This document shows positions 1-8,957 of a stretch of DNA of 40,968 bases, in pieces. This DNA is from DATILI01 sp035476635. Lineage in GTDB: Bacteria > Pseudomonadota > Gammaproteobacteria > Burkholderiales > Burkholderiaceae_C. The stretch lies in assembly GCA_035476635.1 (NCBI GenBank), contig DATILI010000169.1:1-40968 (forward strand), in the 5' to 3' direction. Made by a program: the position numbers and the translations under genes. The first letter of the stretch is position 1. The number at the start of each line of letters is the position of its first letter. The notes under the pieces were generated by a model. That model worked only from the letters and a program-made list of their open reading frames with translations. It had not been told where the DNA came from and ran no database searches.

Positions 1-438
1 CGCATGAATGTGCGGCTCGATCGCAATCGCCACGTCGGCCAGCCAGCGCGTCGGCGCTTCGTAGCTCGAGCCCTCGGTGCGATTGGCCAGGGCGTAGCGC
101 TTTCCGCTGCCTGTGCAGCGCGCCAGCCACGCGACCAGCGCCGATTTGGTCAGGCCCTGCAGGTCGATCACGGCGTCATAGCGCTCGCGCCGCAGCTCGG
201 CCTTGAAGGCACGCCATTCGCTGCGGGTGCGGGCATCCAGCGGCGACTTGCGCCAGCGCCGCAGCTCGCATTCAATCACCCGGCCGACCGCATCGCAGCA
301 GTGCACCAACGGCGCAAAGCCGCGCTCGACCACCCAATCGAGTTGGGCGCCAGGAAAGGCCGCGCGAATATCCATGGCCGCAGGCATGGTGTGGACGACA
401 TCGCCAAGCGAAGACAGCTTGACGATCAATACCTTCAT
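1..438 (-). CDS. waaC: Lipopolysaccharide heptosyltransferase I (partial)
   Basis: Only the first 146 codons are visible; the gene runs off the left edge. The translated N-terminus begins MKVLIVKLSSLGDVVHTMPA, the nucleotide-sugar glycosyltransferase family 9 signature of ADP-heptose:LPS heptosyltransferase I, followed by a conserved YDAVIDLQGLTKSALVAWL stretch near residues 89-107. The enzyme adds the first L-glycero-D-manno-heptose to Kdo in the inner core of lipopolysaccharide at the cytoplasmic face of the inner membrane. It starts 11 nt after the stop of the phosphomannomutase gene on the same strand, so the two are probably co-transcribed as an envelope-polysaccharide unit. WaaF is the close alternative, but the LSSLGDVVHT start and the DLQGL motif favour WaaC. 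Confidence 0.9.
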   Translation of the reverse strand, partial: MKVLIVKLSSLGDVVHTMPAAMDIRAAFPGAQLDWVVERGFAPLVHCCDAVGRVIECELRRWRKSPLDARTRSEWRAFKAELRRERYDAVIDLQGLTKSALVAWLARCTGSGKRYALANRTEGSSYEAPTRWLADVAIAIEPHIHA

Positions 439-449
439 CACGCGGCCCG

Positions 450-1832
450 TCAGTGCGCGGCTTCTTCGATCCTGGCGCCGGGCTTGACGCTTTGCAAGAG
501 CGCGAGCATCTCGGCCTCGATGCGGTGCATGGCCTCCTGCGTATGGCCCTCAAAGCGCAGCACCAGCACCGGCGTGGTGTTGGAAGCCCGGATCAGGCCG
601 AAGCCGTCCGGCCAGTCGACACGCAGTCCATCGATCGTGTTCACCTTGGCGGGCGCGGCGAAGCTGGCCGTTTCGACCAGGCGCTCCACCAGCGCATGCG
701 GCTCGCCTTCGGCACACTTCACATTGAGTTCGGGCGTGGAAAAGCTCGTGGGCAAGGCGTTGAGGACGGCGCTCGGGTCGGCGCTGGCCGAGAGGATTTC
801 AAGCAGGCGTGCGCCGGCATAGGTGCCGTCGTCAAACCCGAACCAGCGCTCCTTGAAGAAGATGTGGCCGCTCATCTCGCCGCCCAGGGGCGAGCCGATT
901 TCCTTCATCTTGGCCTTGATGAGCGAGTGCCCGGTCTTGTACATCAGGGGCTTGCCGCCGGCGGCTTCGATCTCGGGCGCGAGGCGCTGCGAGCATTTCA
1001 CGTCGAAAACGATCTCGCCGCCCGGCACGCGCGAAAGCACATCGCGCGCGAACAGCATCATTTGCCGGTCGGGGTAGATGTTGGTGCCGTCGCGTGTGAC
1101 GATTCCCAGGCGGTCGCCGTCGCCGTCGAACGCCAGGCCCAGCTCCGCGCCGCTGGACTGCAGCGCGCCGATCAGGTCGCGCAGGTTCTCCGGCTTGCTC
1201 GGATCGGGATGGTGGTTGGGAAAATTGCCGTCGACCTCGCTGAAAAGCTCGATCACCTCGCAGCCCAGGGCACGCAGGATGCCCGGCGCCGAAGCACCGG
1301 CGATGCCATTGCCCGAATCGACCACGATCTTCATCTTGCGCGCAAGCTTGACGTCGGAGACGATGCGTGCCGTGTAGGGCGCCAGGACGTTGATGTTGCG
1401 GATCTTTCCGCCAGGCTGCGAGGCCCAGCTCTCAGCCTCCATCATGCGGCGCAGCGCCTGGATCTCCTCGCCGTAGATGGCACGCCCGGCCATCACCATC
1501 TTGAAGCCGTTGTAGTCCCTGGGGTTGTGGCTGCCGGTCACCTGGATGCCGCTGCCGCACAAGGTGTTGGCTGCGAAATACAGCATGGGCGTGGTGACCT
1601 GGCCAACATCGATGACATCGATGCCCGCGGCAACCAGGCCGCGCACCAACGCGGCGCTCAAGGCCGGGCCACTCAAGCGGCCATCGCGGCCGACGGCAAC
1701 GGTCTTCTCGCCCTCGGCCAGCGCGATCGTGCCAAAAGCCCGGCCCAGGCCTTCGGCGACCGCTTCGGTCAGCGTGGAGGGCACGACGCCCCGGATGTCG
1801 TAGGCTTTGAAAATGGATGCGGCAAGCTGCAT
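450..1832 (-). CDS. Phosphomannomutase/phosphoglucomutase (AlgC-like)
   Basis: 460 residues, the usual length for the bacterial PMM/PGM group of alpha-D-phosphohexomutases. All four active-site elements are visible: the phosphoserine loop TGSHNP (Ser101), the metal-binding loop DGDGDR (Asp236, Asp238, Asp240), the sugar-specificity loop GEMSGH (Glu319), and the C-terminal phosphate-binding loop RASNTTP. It should interconvert mannose-1-P/mannose-6-P and glucose-1-P/glucose-6-P, feeding LPS core, GDP-mannose or exopolysaccharide. waaC follows 11 nt downstream. The start is preceded by an AGGGGA stretch. A TACAAT hexamer on the minus strand (1881-1886) could be the -10 element, but no good -35 accompanies it. 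Whether glucose or mannose phosphate is preferred cannot be told from sequence. Confidence 0.93.
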   Translation of the reverse strand: MQLAASIFKAYDIRGVVPSTLTEAVAEGLGRAFGTIALAEGEKTVAVGRDGRLSGPALSAALVRGLVAAGIDVIDVGQVTTPMLYFAANTLCGSGIQVTGSHNPRDYNGFKMVMAGRAIYGEEIQALRRMMEAESWASQPGGKIRNINVLAPYTARIVSDVKLARKMKIVVDSGNGIAGASAPGILRALGCEVIELFSEVDGNFPNHHPDPSKPENLRDLIGALQSSGAELGLAFDGDGDRLGIVTRDGTNIYPDRQMMLFARDVLSRVPGGEIVFDVKCSQRLAPEIEAAGGKPLMYKTGHSLIKAKMKEIGSPLGGEMSGHIFFKERWFGFDDGTYAGARLLEILSASADPSAVLNALPTSFSTPELNVKCAEGEPHALVERLVETASFAAPAKVNTIDGLRVDWPDGFGLIRASNTTPVLVLRFEGHTQEAMHRIEAEMLALLQSVKPGARIEEAAH

Positions 1833-1947
1833 GGGAAAAGTCCCCTTTCGGGATTACGGGCGTTCAAAAAAACTGCCCGATTGTAGGCGCCGGCCACCCT
1901 GGGGACATGTCCGAAAACGGCTAGTCAAAACCAGGCACGCGCTTATC

Positions 1948-3468
1948 ATGAAGCGCATGACATCCGACACCGCCCCGATTGCACCCGACGCCTGCTACCT
2001 GGCCATGAAGGCACGGGACGCGCGCTTTGACGGCCGCTTTTTCATCGGCGTGACCTCCACCGGCATCTACTGCCGCCCGGTCTGCCGCGTGAAGATGCCC
2101 AGGCGCGAGAACTGCCGCTTTTTCGGCCACGCAGCGCAGGCCGAACACGCGGGCTTTCGCCCCTGCCTGCGCTGCCGGCCGGAGCTGGCGCCGCATTCGG
2201 TGGTCTGGTCGATCCAGGACGCTTCCTACATCCTCGCGCACCAGGCGGCGCGGCTGCTGGATGAACCCGAGGTCTGGGGCGATGCGGCGCCGTCGGTCGA
2301 GCAACTGGCGGTGCGCCTGGGTGTAAGCGACCGGCATGTGCGCCGCATTTTTGAAGCGCAATTCGGCGTCTCGCCGGTGCAGTACCTGCAAACGCGCCGG
2401 CTGCTGACGGCCAAGCAACTACTTGCAGACACCAACCTGCCGATCACGCAGATCGCCTTGATCAGCGGATTTGCGAGCGTGCGGCGCTTCAATGCGGCCT
2501 TCGTCGAACACTACGGCTTGAACCCCACGCAACTGCGGCGCCAAGGGACGCCATCGGGCGGCGAGGGCTCGGCCGTGCGTCTGGGCTACCGGCCGCCATA
2601 CCACGTGCCGGCCATGCTGGGCTTCCTGCACAAGCGCGCCATCGCCGCGGTGGAGTCGATCTCGGCCAACGGATTCAGCCGCACTTTGCGCATCGAAGCA
2701 TCGGGCAAGGTCCACACGGGCTGGCTGGCCTGCGAGTTCGATGAGGCACGCAGCCAGGTGGTCATGCGGGTCAGCGACAGCCTGCGCGCGGCACTGCCGC
2801 TGGTGATCCGCCGCTTGCGCGCGGCGCTGGACCTGGACGCCGACCCCAACGCCATCAACAACGTGTTGCATGACCGGTTTCCGCAAGGCGACGGCTTGCG
2901 CGTGCCCGGCACCATGGATGGCTATGAGTTGGCCGTGCGCGCCGTGCTGGGCCAGCAGATCACGGTGGCAGCGGCGCGCACCCTGGCGCAGCGCATGGTG
3001 GACCGCTTCGGCGAGCCGGTTGCCACGCCCTTTGCCGAACTGACGCGCCTGTTCCCCGCCCCCGCGATGCTGGCGCAGGCCAGCGGCGACGCCCTGGGCA
3101 CGCTGGGCATCGTCAAACAACGCCAGGCCGCCATCGTGGCGCTGGCGCAGGCCGTGGCGGACAAGCGGCTGCAGCTGCACGGCGGCGCCGATGTGCAGGC
3201 TACCGTGGCGGCGCTCAAGGAAATGCCGGGCATCGGCGACTGGACGGCCCAGTACATCGCCATGCGCGCGCTGCGCTGGCCCGACGCATTCCCTGCGGGT
3301 GACGTGGCGCTGCACAAGGCACTCGGCGTACAGGAAGCCAGGCAACCGGCGCGCGAAGCCGAAGCCGCTTCGCTGGCCTGGAAACCCTGGCGCAGCTACG
3401 CGGTGATTCGCGCCTGGAGCGCGATGCCGGCCACCACAAAAGACCGACCGACTGGACCCAAGGAGTGA
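1948..3468 (+). CDS. alkA: Ada N-domain/AraC regulator fused to AlkA DNA-3-methyladenine glycosylase
   Basis: 506 residues with three parts. Residues about 12-80 form the Ada zinc/methyl-phosphotriester domain; Cys42, Cys46, Cys73 and Cys76 have the spacing of E. coli Ada Cys38/42/69/72, so the acceptor cysteine is present. Residues about 100-195 are an AraC-type double helix-turn-helix. Residues about 215-495 are an AlkA-type glycosylase with the helix-hairpin-helix LKEMPGIGDWTAQYIAMRAL and a candidate catalytic Asp452 in FPAGD. The protein should sense methyl phosphotriesters, activate transcription, and excise alkylated purines. The open frame continues upstream to 1807 inside the pgm start, so I chose the first ATG where homology begins; ATG at 1957 is an equal alternative, and neither has a strong ribosome site. 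ogt follows directly, its Shine-Dalgarno lying in the last codons of this gene. Confidence 0.9.
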   Translation: MKRMTSDTAPIAPDACYLAMKARDARFDGRFFIGVTSTGIYCRPVCRVKMPRRENCRFFGHAAQAEHAGFRPCLRCRPELAPHSVVWSIQDASYILAHQAARLLDEPEVWGDAAPSVEQLAVRLGVSDRHVRRIFEAQFGVSPVQYLQTRRLLTAKQLLADTNLPITQIALISGFASVRRFNAAFVEHYGLNPTQLRRQGTPSGGEGSAVRLGYRPPYHVPAMLGFLHKRAIAAVESISANGFSRTLRIEASGKVHTGWLACEFDEARSQVVMRVSDSLRAALPLVIRRLRAALDLDADPNAINNVLHDRFPQGDGLRVPGTMDGYELAVRAVLGQQITVAAARTLAQRMVDRFGEPVATPFAELTRLFPAPAMLAQASGDALGTLGIVKQRQAAIVALAQAVADKRLQLHGGADVQATVAALKEMPGIGDWTAQYIAMRALRWPDAFPAGDVALHKALGVQEARQPAREAEAASLAWKPWRSYAVIRAWSAMPATTKDRPTGPKE

Positions 3469-3474
3469 CTTGCC

Positions 3475-3972
3475 ATGAAATTTGATGCTTCCATCGTGCA
3501 GACGCGTTTCCTGAGCCCGCTCGGGCCCATGATCATCGCGGCGACCGGGCTTGGGCTCGCGGGCGTCTGGTTCGAAGGCCAGCGCCATCTTCCCGACGCG
3601 TCGGGCTGGCCCGAAGCACCCGGCCATCCGGTGCTGGAACAAGCGATGCAGCAGTTGCGGGAATATTTCGCGGGCCGGCGAACCGTGTTCGCGCTACCGC
3701 TGGATCTCGCAGGCGGCACGCCATTCCAGCAATCGGTCTGGCATGCCTTGCTCGGCATCCCCGGCGGCACCACCGCCAGCTATGGCGCAGTGAGCGGCCG
3801 CGTCGGCAAGCCCGCGGCAGTGCGCGCTGTCGGCGCTGCCGTGGGCCGCAACCCCTTGAGCATCGTGGTGCCGTGCCATCGCGTGCTGGGTGCCGACGGT
3901 TCCCTCACAGGCTATGCGGGCGGCCTGGATCGCAAGACGGCGTTGTTGCGGCTGGAAGGCGTATTGATCTGA
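3475..3972 (+). CDS. ogt: Methylated-DNA-[protein]-cysteine S-methyltransferase
   Basis: 165 residues. The C-terminal DNA-binding/active-site domain contains the IVVPCHRVLG motif with acceptor Cys134, preceded by GTPFQQSVWHALLGIPGGTTASYG and followed by LTGYAGGLDRKTALLRLEG, all typical of Ogt/AGT proteins. It transfers the methyl group from O6-methylguanine (and O4-methylthymine) irreversibly to Cys134. The start is set by AAGGAG at 3460-3465, which overlaps the end of the upstream alkA-type gene; with 6 nt between stop and start the two are surely translated from one mRNA. Together the pair supplies every domain of E. coli Ada plus AlkA, but divided between two proteins in a different way. 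Confidence 0.95.
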   Translation: MKFDASIVQTRFLSPLGPMIIAATGLGLAGVWFEGQRHLPDASGWPEAPGHPVLEQAMQQLREYFAGRRTVFALPLDLAGGTPFQQSVWHALLGIPGGTTASYGAVSGRVGKPAAVRAVGAAVGRNPLSIVVPCHRVLGADGSLTGYAGGLDRKTALLRLEGVLI

Positions 3973-4049
3973 TTTAAGCATCAATTCCGCTCGAAACTTC
4001 ATGAATGCGGCGATGTGCGCGCCTCGTTTCGCCCGCACACTCCAAGCCC

Positions 4050-4934
4050 ATGTCTGCTGCCATTGCCATCGACTTCATCCTGCTTTCCGCCATCTGGGGC
4101 GCCTCCTTCCTGTTCATGCGGGTTGCCACGGTCGAGTTCGGCGCGCTGCCCACCGCGGCGCTGCGCGTGGCGATTGCGGCCCTGTTCCTGGTGCCCCTTC
4201 TCTTGTGGCGCGGCCAGGGGCCGCAGCTTCGCAAGCGCTGGAAGCCGGTGTTCTTCGTCGGTGTATTGAACTCCGGCATTCCCTTTGCCTGCTACTCGTA
4301 TGCCTTGCTGTCCATCACCACTGGGCTCTCGGCCATCCTGAATGCCACAGTGCCGCTGTTCGGCGCTGTGATTGCCTGGCTCTGGCTGAAGGACCGGCTC
4401 AATGCCGCGCGCATCCTCGGCCTGGTGGTGGGCTTTGCCGGTGTCGTGATGCTGGCTTGGGACAAGGCCAGCTTCAAGCCCGATGCCTCGGGCGTGGCGC
4501 CGGGCTGGGCGGTGCTGGCCTGCCTGCTGGCAACGCTGTGCTATGGCATCTCGGCCAGCTACGCCAAGCGCTACCTGAGCGGCTTGCCGTCCCTGGTGAC
4601 CGCCACCGGCAGCCAGGTCGGCGCCACGCTGGGGCTGGCACTGCCGGCGATTTGGCTGTGGCCCGCGCAGATGCCCGGGCTCAACGCCTGGGCTGCGCTG
4701 CTGGTGGTCGGGGTGGTCTGCACCGGCGTGGCCTACATCCTCTATTTCCGCCTCATCGAACGGGCCGGACCCGCGCGTGCGCTGGCCGTGACCTTTGTCG
4801 TGCCGGTGTTCGCGGTGTTCTATGGCTCGGTGTTCCTTGGCGAAGCGGTCACCTCGTGGATGCTGGTTTGCGGGGCAGTGATCGTGTGCGGAACGGCGCT
4901 CTCGACCGGCTTGCTAAAAATCTTTTCGCGTTGA
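4050..4934 (+). CDS. EamA/DMT-family inner-membrane exporter
   Basis: 294 residues, almost entirely hydrophobic, with about ten predicted membrane segments arranged as two EamA repeats (about 1-135 and 150-290). The opening FILLSAIWGASFLFMRVA and the repeat-closing patterns (TGLSAILNATVPLFGAVIAWLWLKDRL; FVVPVFAVFYGSVFLGEAVT) are diagnostic for the drug/metabolite transporter superfamily. Substrate cannot be predicted; relatives export amino acids, cysteine metabolites or nucleosides. I chose ATG 4050 because the membrane segment begins right after it; the frame extends to ATG 4005 but adds a charged, non-conserved stretch. It lies 77 nt after ogt on the same strand and could be read from the same promoter, though no functional link is evident. 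Confidence 0.85.
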   Translation: MSAAIAIDFILLSAIWGASFLFMRVATVEFGALPTAALRVAIAALFLVPLLLWRGQGPQLRKRWKPVFFVGVLNSGIPFACYSYALLSITTGLSAILNATVPLFGAVIAWLWLKDRLNAARILGLVVGFAGVVMLAWDKASFKPDASGVAPGWAVLACLLATLCYGISASYAKRYLSGLPSLVTATGSQVGATLGLALPAIWLWPAQMPGLNAWAALLVVGVVCTGVAYILYFRLIERAGPARALAVTFVVPVFAVFYGSVFLGEAVTSWMLVCGAVIVCGTALSTGLLKIFSR

Positions 4935-5093
4935 GCGGGCCCTTGTCGGCCCTGCACTGGGTCGCCCCAGCTTTGCAGCGCAAGGCGGGAAAGCACCAAA
5001 AGAGCAACAAGGCAGTTCGCGCCATACTGAAGCGCCGGATCCAGCAAGAAATGGATCCTTAACACCCGCGACCGATCCGCCTTGCCTCTCACC

Positions 5094-8000
5094 ATGCCCC
5101 TGCAACCCCATGTCTGGCAAGCGCTGGCATTGAACGGAGCGCTGGCGGGGCTGGTTCTTGTGGTGCTCGCGCTACTGCCGCTGGACCCCAGCGCCCGCCC
5201 CTCGCGACGTACCCAATTCATGGGCGGCCTGGTGTTCGGCATCGCCGCTGCACTGGCGCTACAAACACCGCTTGAACTCACGCCTGGCAAGGCGCTGGCC
5301 CTGGAGCCTGTGATGGCAGCGGTGAGCGCATTTTCGATGGGTCCGTTGGCCGGCGTCCTGACGGTCGCGGCCGTCTGCGCCTGGCGCCTCTGGGCTGGTG
5401 CAAGCGAGTGGCAGGGCGTCTTTGCGGCGCTGGCCGGCGCTGCACTCCTGGGCTGGGGCTGGGGCACGCTGCGCAGGCGGCGCACGCTGCGCTTTTGGCC
5501 GGCGCTGTTCGGGCTGGCCTTGTGCGTGCCGCTCCTGGCCTGGGCGGGCTCGCTCGCCCTTGCAGCCACGACACCAGCGCCTGCCGCTGACACCCTGGTG
5601 GCCATGCTGCTGGTGTTCGGCGCCAGTTCTCTGATGCTGGGCAGCCTGGTGGAACTGGTACTGGGCCGCTCGCGCGCGCGCCATCGCCTGCACCACTTGA
5701 ATCAGAAACTGCTACAGCGCGAGCAAGAGATATTGCAGGTCCTCGAAGCCTCCGGCGGTGGCCGCTGGCAGTGGGACATGCTGACCGACAGGCCCAGTTT
5801 CCGCGGAAATTTCTATGACATCTTCGGCTTGAACGAGCCCGGCGCCGTGACCAGCTGGAAATCCTGGCGCGCCCTGTGGCATCCGGAGGACGCCGTGCGG
5901 CTGGCCGAGCAAATCAGGAGCAACCGCCAGGAGCTGCAACCCGACTTCGATGCCGAGTTCCGCATCCGGGATATACATGGCCGCTGGCATTGGCTGCTCT
6001 CGCGCGGGCGCATCATCGAGCGCGACGCCACCGGGCGGCCGTTGCGCATGGTGGGAATGCACCACGACATCACCAAGCACCGCGAGGTCGAGGAGGCCCT
6101 GCGCACTTCGCAGGCCAAGTTCGCGACGATGTACCAGGCCATGCCCGATGCGGCCGGCATCTCGGGCATTGCAGACGGCCGCTATCTTGAGGTCAATCCT
6201 GCGTTCTGCGACATCCTGGGCTATGCACGCGAAGAGGTCATTGGCAAGACCTCACGCGAACTGCGCGTGTGGGAAACCGAAGGCGAACGCCTGAAACTGG
6301 TGGAGGAGTTCCAGCGCCGCGGCCAGGTCGACGCACTGGAACTCAGGGTACGCCACCGCGACGGCCACATTTTTCCCGGGCAGATGTCCGCGCGCAGGAT
6401 GCGCGTCGGCGGGGAAGACTGCTTTTTCTTCCTGTTTCATGAGACAGTAGCCCAGAAAAAAGTGGAAGCGGAACTGCGCGAAGCCAATGCCTTGCTGCAG
6501 CAGGCCGGGCGCCTGGCCACGCTGGGCGTCTGGGAGATTTCGCCGGAGTCGGGCAAACACTACTGGTCGGAGGTGGTCTACGACATCCATGCGCTGCCCT
6601 CCTCCCAACCGGTTCCGGAAGACTACGTCGAACGCTTCGTGGTTGAACCGTTCCGCGGGCCGCTGCGCCAGCACTTCAGCGACTGCGTGCGGCACCGGCA
6701 GACCTGGGATTTCGAGATGGAAATCGTGCGCTGCGACGGCCGCCAGGTGTGGGTGCGGATACGCGGCGAACCGGTGATCGAGGACGGCCGCGTGGTGCAG
6801 ATGCGCGGCATGGTGCAGGACATCGACGATGCGCGCCGCAATCTGGAGCGGCTGCGCCAGTCCGAAGATCTGTTCTCGCGCATGTTCCAGCTCATGCCCG
6901 AACCCATGGGCATCTCGCGCCAGCGCAACGGGCACTTGGTCGAGGTCAATCCGGCCTGGGAAAACTGGCTCGGTTACAGCCGGGCGGAAGCGCTCGGCCA
7001 CAGCGTGATGGAGCTGGGTATCCTCGACCCGGATGACCGCGCGGCCATGGTGCGCCAGGCCCTGGCCGCCGACGAGCTCATGTCCTGGGAAATTGTGCTG
7101 ACGGCGCGCTCCGGCCAGAAGTACATTGGGTTGCAATCCATGCGCACCATCGAACTCGAAGGCGAACCATGCTGGTTGTTCGGCGTGCGCGACATCACCG
7201 AACGCCGACGCTCGGAGGCCATGGTGCGCGAGCGCGAAGAGCTGTTGTCGCTGACCATCGAGGCGGCCTCGCTGGGGCTGTGGGACTGGAATCTGCAGGC
7301 CGACGAAATCACCGGCGACGCGCGCTGGCGCGAGCATCGGGGCTTGAGCGAATCGGACGTTCCGATCACGATCGAACAGTTGCGCGCCACGGCGCTGCCG
7401 GAGGATCCGGCCCTGATCCGGGAGGCCGTACAGCGCCACGCCGACCATCCGGAAATGCCATTCGACGTGGTCCGCCGCGTCATCCGGTCCGATGGCACCA
7501 AGCGCTGGATCCGCAATCTGGGAAAAATCGTGGCACGTGATCCGTCGGGCGCTCCGATGCGGATGGTGGGAGTGGACATTGATGTGACGCAACAACGCGA
7601 GCAGGAAGTCCTGCTGGAGCAACTGGCGCATTTCGATTCGCTGACCGGTCTGCCCAACCGCGTGCTGCTGGCTGACCGGCTGCAGCACGCCATGGCACAG
7701 GCCGACCGGACCGGTGGCCTCCTGGGGGTGGCCTATCTGGATCTGGACGGCTTCAAGCCGGTCAACGACCGCTACGGCCACGACGCCGGCGACCGCCTGC
7801 TGGTCGAGATTGCAAACCGGCTCAAGGAAGCCTTGCGCGCAGTGGATTCCGTGGCGCGCCTGGGCGGTGACGAATTCGTGCTGCTGTTGGCTGACCTGGA
7901 CTCGGTCCAGGCCTGCGAGCAGGCGCTGCAGCGCGTGATGGCCAGCGTGGCCGCGCCCTATTCGATCGGCGGCGAGCGGGTAGTTGTCACGGCCAGCATC

Positions 8001-8957
8001 GGCACCACGCTGTTTCCAACCGACCGCTCCGACGCCGACACCTTGCTGCGCCATGCGGACCAGGCCATGTATGCGGCCAAGCAATCGGGACGCAATCGCG
8101 TGCAGATCTTCGACGCCGCGCAGGAACAGGCTTCGCGCGACCGCCAGCAACAACTCGCGCGGTTGCGCCACGCGCTGGCCGCTGGCGAATTCACGCTGTA
8201 CATGCAACCCAAGGTACAGATGCGCGAGGGCCGTGTCGTCGGCGCCGAAGCGCTGGCGCGCTGGAACCACCCGGACGAAGGGCTGTTGCCGCCGGCGCGC
8301 TTCCTGCCGCTGATCGAAGGTTCGGACCTGGAAATCCCGTTCGGCGAGTGGGTCGTCGAGGCCGCGCTGGAGCAACTGGACGCCTGGGGCTCGGCGGGCC
8401 TGCACATGCCATTGTCGATCAACATTTCGGCGCGGCATTTGCAAAGCGGCTCGTTTGCCGAGATTCTGGTGCGCCAGCTAGCCGGCCACCCGATGGTCTC
8501 GACCCGGCTGCTGGAGATCGAGATCACCGAAAGTGCCGCCCTCACCGACCTGGATGCAGCCATCGAAGTGGTGGACACCGTACGTCGCACCGGCGTGTCC
8601 GTGGCGCTCGACGACTTCGGCACGGGCTACTCTTCGCTCACGTATTTGCGGCGGCTGCCGGTGGACACGTTGAAGATCGACCGCAGCTTTGTGCACGGCA
8701 TGATGAGCGACCGCGGTGACCTGGCCATCGTGCAGGGCGTGATCGGGCTGGCGCAGTCGTTCGGCCGCAGCGTGGTGGCCGAGGGCGTCGAGACACCCGA
8801 GCAAGGCGCGATGCTGCTGCGCCTGGGCTGCACCCTGGCACAGGGCTACGGTATTGCACAGCCGATGCCGGCCACCGCCTTGGCCGCATGGACCCTTCAG
8901 TGGCGCCCGCCCGCAGTGTGGCAGGATGCCGCGCCGCGCGTGGTGCAACCGGTTTAG
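5094..8957 (+). CDS. Membrane sensor with five PAS domains, GGDEF and EAL
   Basis: 1287 residues. Residues 1-200 carry about five or six membrane helices; the pattern FSMGPLAGVLTVAAVCAWRL resembles 5TM-5TMR_LYT sensor domains. Five PAS-like modules follow (starting near 214, 344, 471, 593 and 716), each ending in a PAC-type segment such as VGMHHDITKHRE or FGVRDITERRR. The GGDEF domain starts near 845 (FDSLTGLPNR), has an intact ARLGGDEF signature near 922 and an inhibitory RxxD site (RAVD, five residues upstream). The EAL domain has EALARW near 1051, NISARHL, EITES, DDFGTGYSSL and VVAEGVET, so phosphodiesterase residues are complete. It probably makes and/or degrades cyclic di-GMP in response to several signals. 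TTG at 5082 is an alternative start; no clear Shine-Dalgarno precedes either. Confidence 0.92.
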   Translation: MPLQPHVWQALALNGALAGLVLVVLALLPLDPSARPSRRTQFMGGLVFGIAAALALQTPLELTPGKALALEPVMAAVSAFSMGPLAGVLTVAAVCAWRLWAGASEWQGVFAALAGAALLGWGWGTLRRRRTLRFWPALFGLALCVPLLAWAGSLALAATTPAPAADTLVAMLLVFGASSLMLGSLVELVLGRSRARHRLHHLNQKLLQREQEILQVLEASGGGRWQWDMLTDRPSFRGNFYDIFGLNEPGAVTSWKSWRALWHPEDAVRLAEQIRSNRQELQPDFDAEFRIRDIHGRWHWLLSRGRIIERDATGRPLRMVGMHHDITKHREVEEALRTSQAKFATMYQAMPDAAGISGIADGRYLEVNPAFCDILGYAREEVIGKTSRELRVWETEGERLKLVEEFQRRGQVDALELRVRHRDGHIFPGQMSARRMRVGGEDCFFFLFHETVAQKKVEAELREANALLQQAGRLATLGVWEISPESGKHYWSEVVYDIHALPSSQPVPEDYVERFVVEPFRGPLRQHFSDCVRHRQTWDFEMEIVRCDGRQVWVRIRGEPVIEDGRVVQMRGMVQDIDDARRNLERLRQSEDLFSRMFQLMPEPMGISRQRNGHLVEVNPAWENWLGYSRAEALGHSVMELGILDPDDRAAMVRQALAADELMSWEIVLTARSGQKYIGLQSMRTIELEGEPCWLFGVRDITERRRSEAMVREREELLSLTIEAASLGLWDWNLQADEITGDARWREHRGLSESDVPITIEQLRATALPEDPALIREAVQRHADHPEMPFDVVRRVIRSDGTKRWIRNLGKIVARDPSGAPMRMVGVDIDVTQQREQEVLLEQLAHFDSLTGLPNRVLLADRLQHAMAQADRTGGLLGVAYLDLDGFKPVNDRYGHDAGDRLLVEIANRLKEALRAVDSVARLGGDEFVLLLADLDSVQACEQALQRVMASVAAPYSIGGERVVVTASIGTTLFPTDRSDADTLLRHADQAMYAAKQSGRNRVQIFDAAQEQASRDRQQQLARLRHALAAGEFTLYMQPKVQMREGRVVGAEALARWNHPDEGLLPPARFLPLIEGSDLEIPFGEWVVEAALEQLDAWGSAGLHMPLSINISARHLQSGSFAEILVRQLAGHPMVSTRLLEIEITESAALTDLDAAIEVVDTVRRTGVSVALDDFGTGYSSLTYLRRLPVDTLKIDRSFVHGMMSDRGDLAIVQGVIGLAQSFGRSVVAEGVETPEQGAMLLRLGCTLAQGYGIAQPMPATALAAWTLQWRPPAVWQDAAPRVVQPV

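Noticed and set aside
453..1886. Long plus-strand open frame opposite the phosphohexomutase
   Set aside because: Antisense to a gene with all four catalytic loops; no motif of its own.
1903..1912. Ten-base palindrome GGACATGTCC between pgm and the alkA-type gene
   Set aside because: Too short and isolated to call an operator, though it lies in a divergent promoter region.
1951..1957. AAGCGCA, similar to the E. coli Ada box
   Set aside because: It falls between the two candidate start codons of the alkA-type gene, too close to translation start to serve as an activator site; the match is short.
4935..5093. Paired GGATCC sites and a GGGCC/GGCCC stem between the EamA and five-PAS genes
   Set aside because: No T tail, no conserved pattern; such short GC dyads are expected by chance here.
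6252..8444. Long open frame on the minus strand inside the five-PAS gene
   Set aside because: It has no recognisable motif, while the plus strand reads continuous PAS and GGDEF domains.
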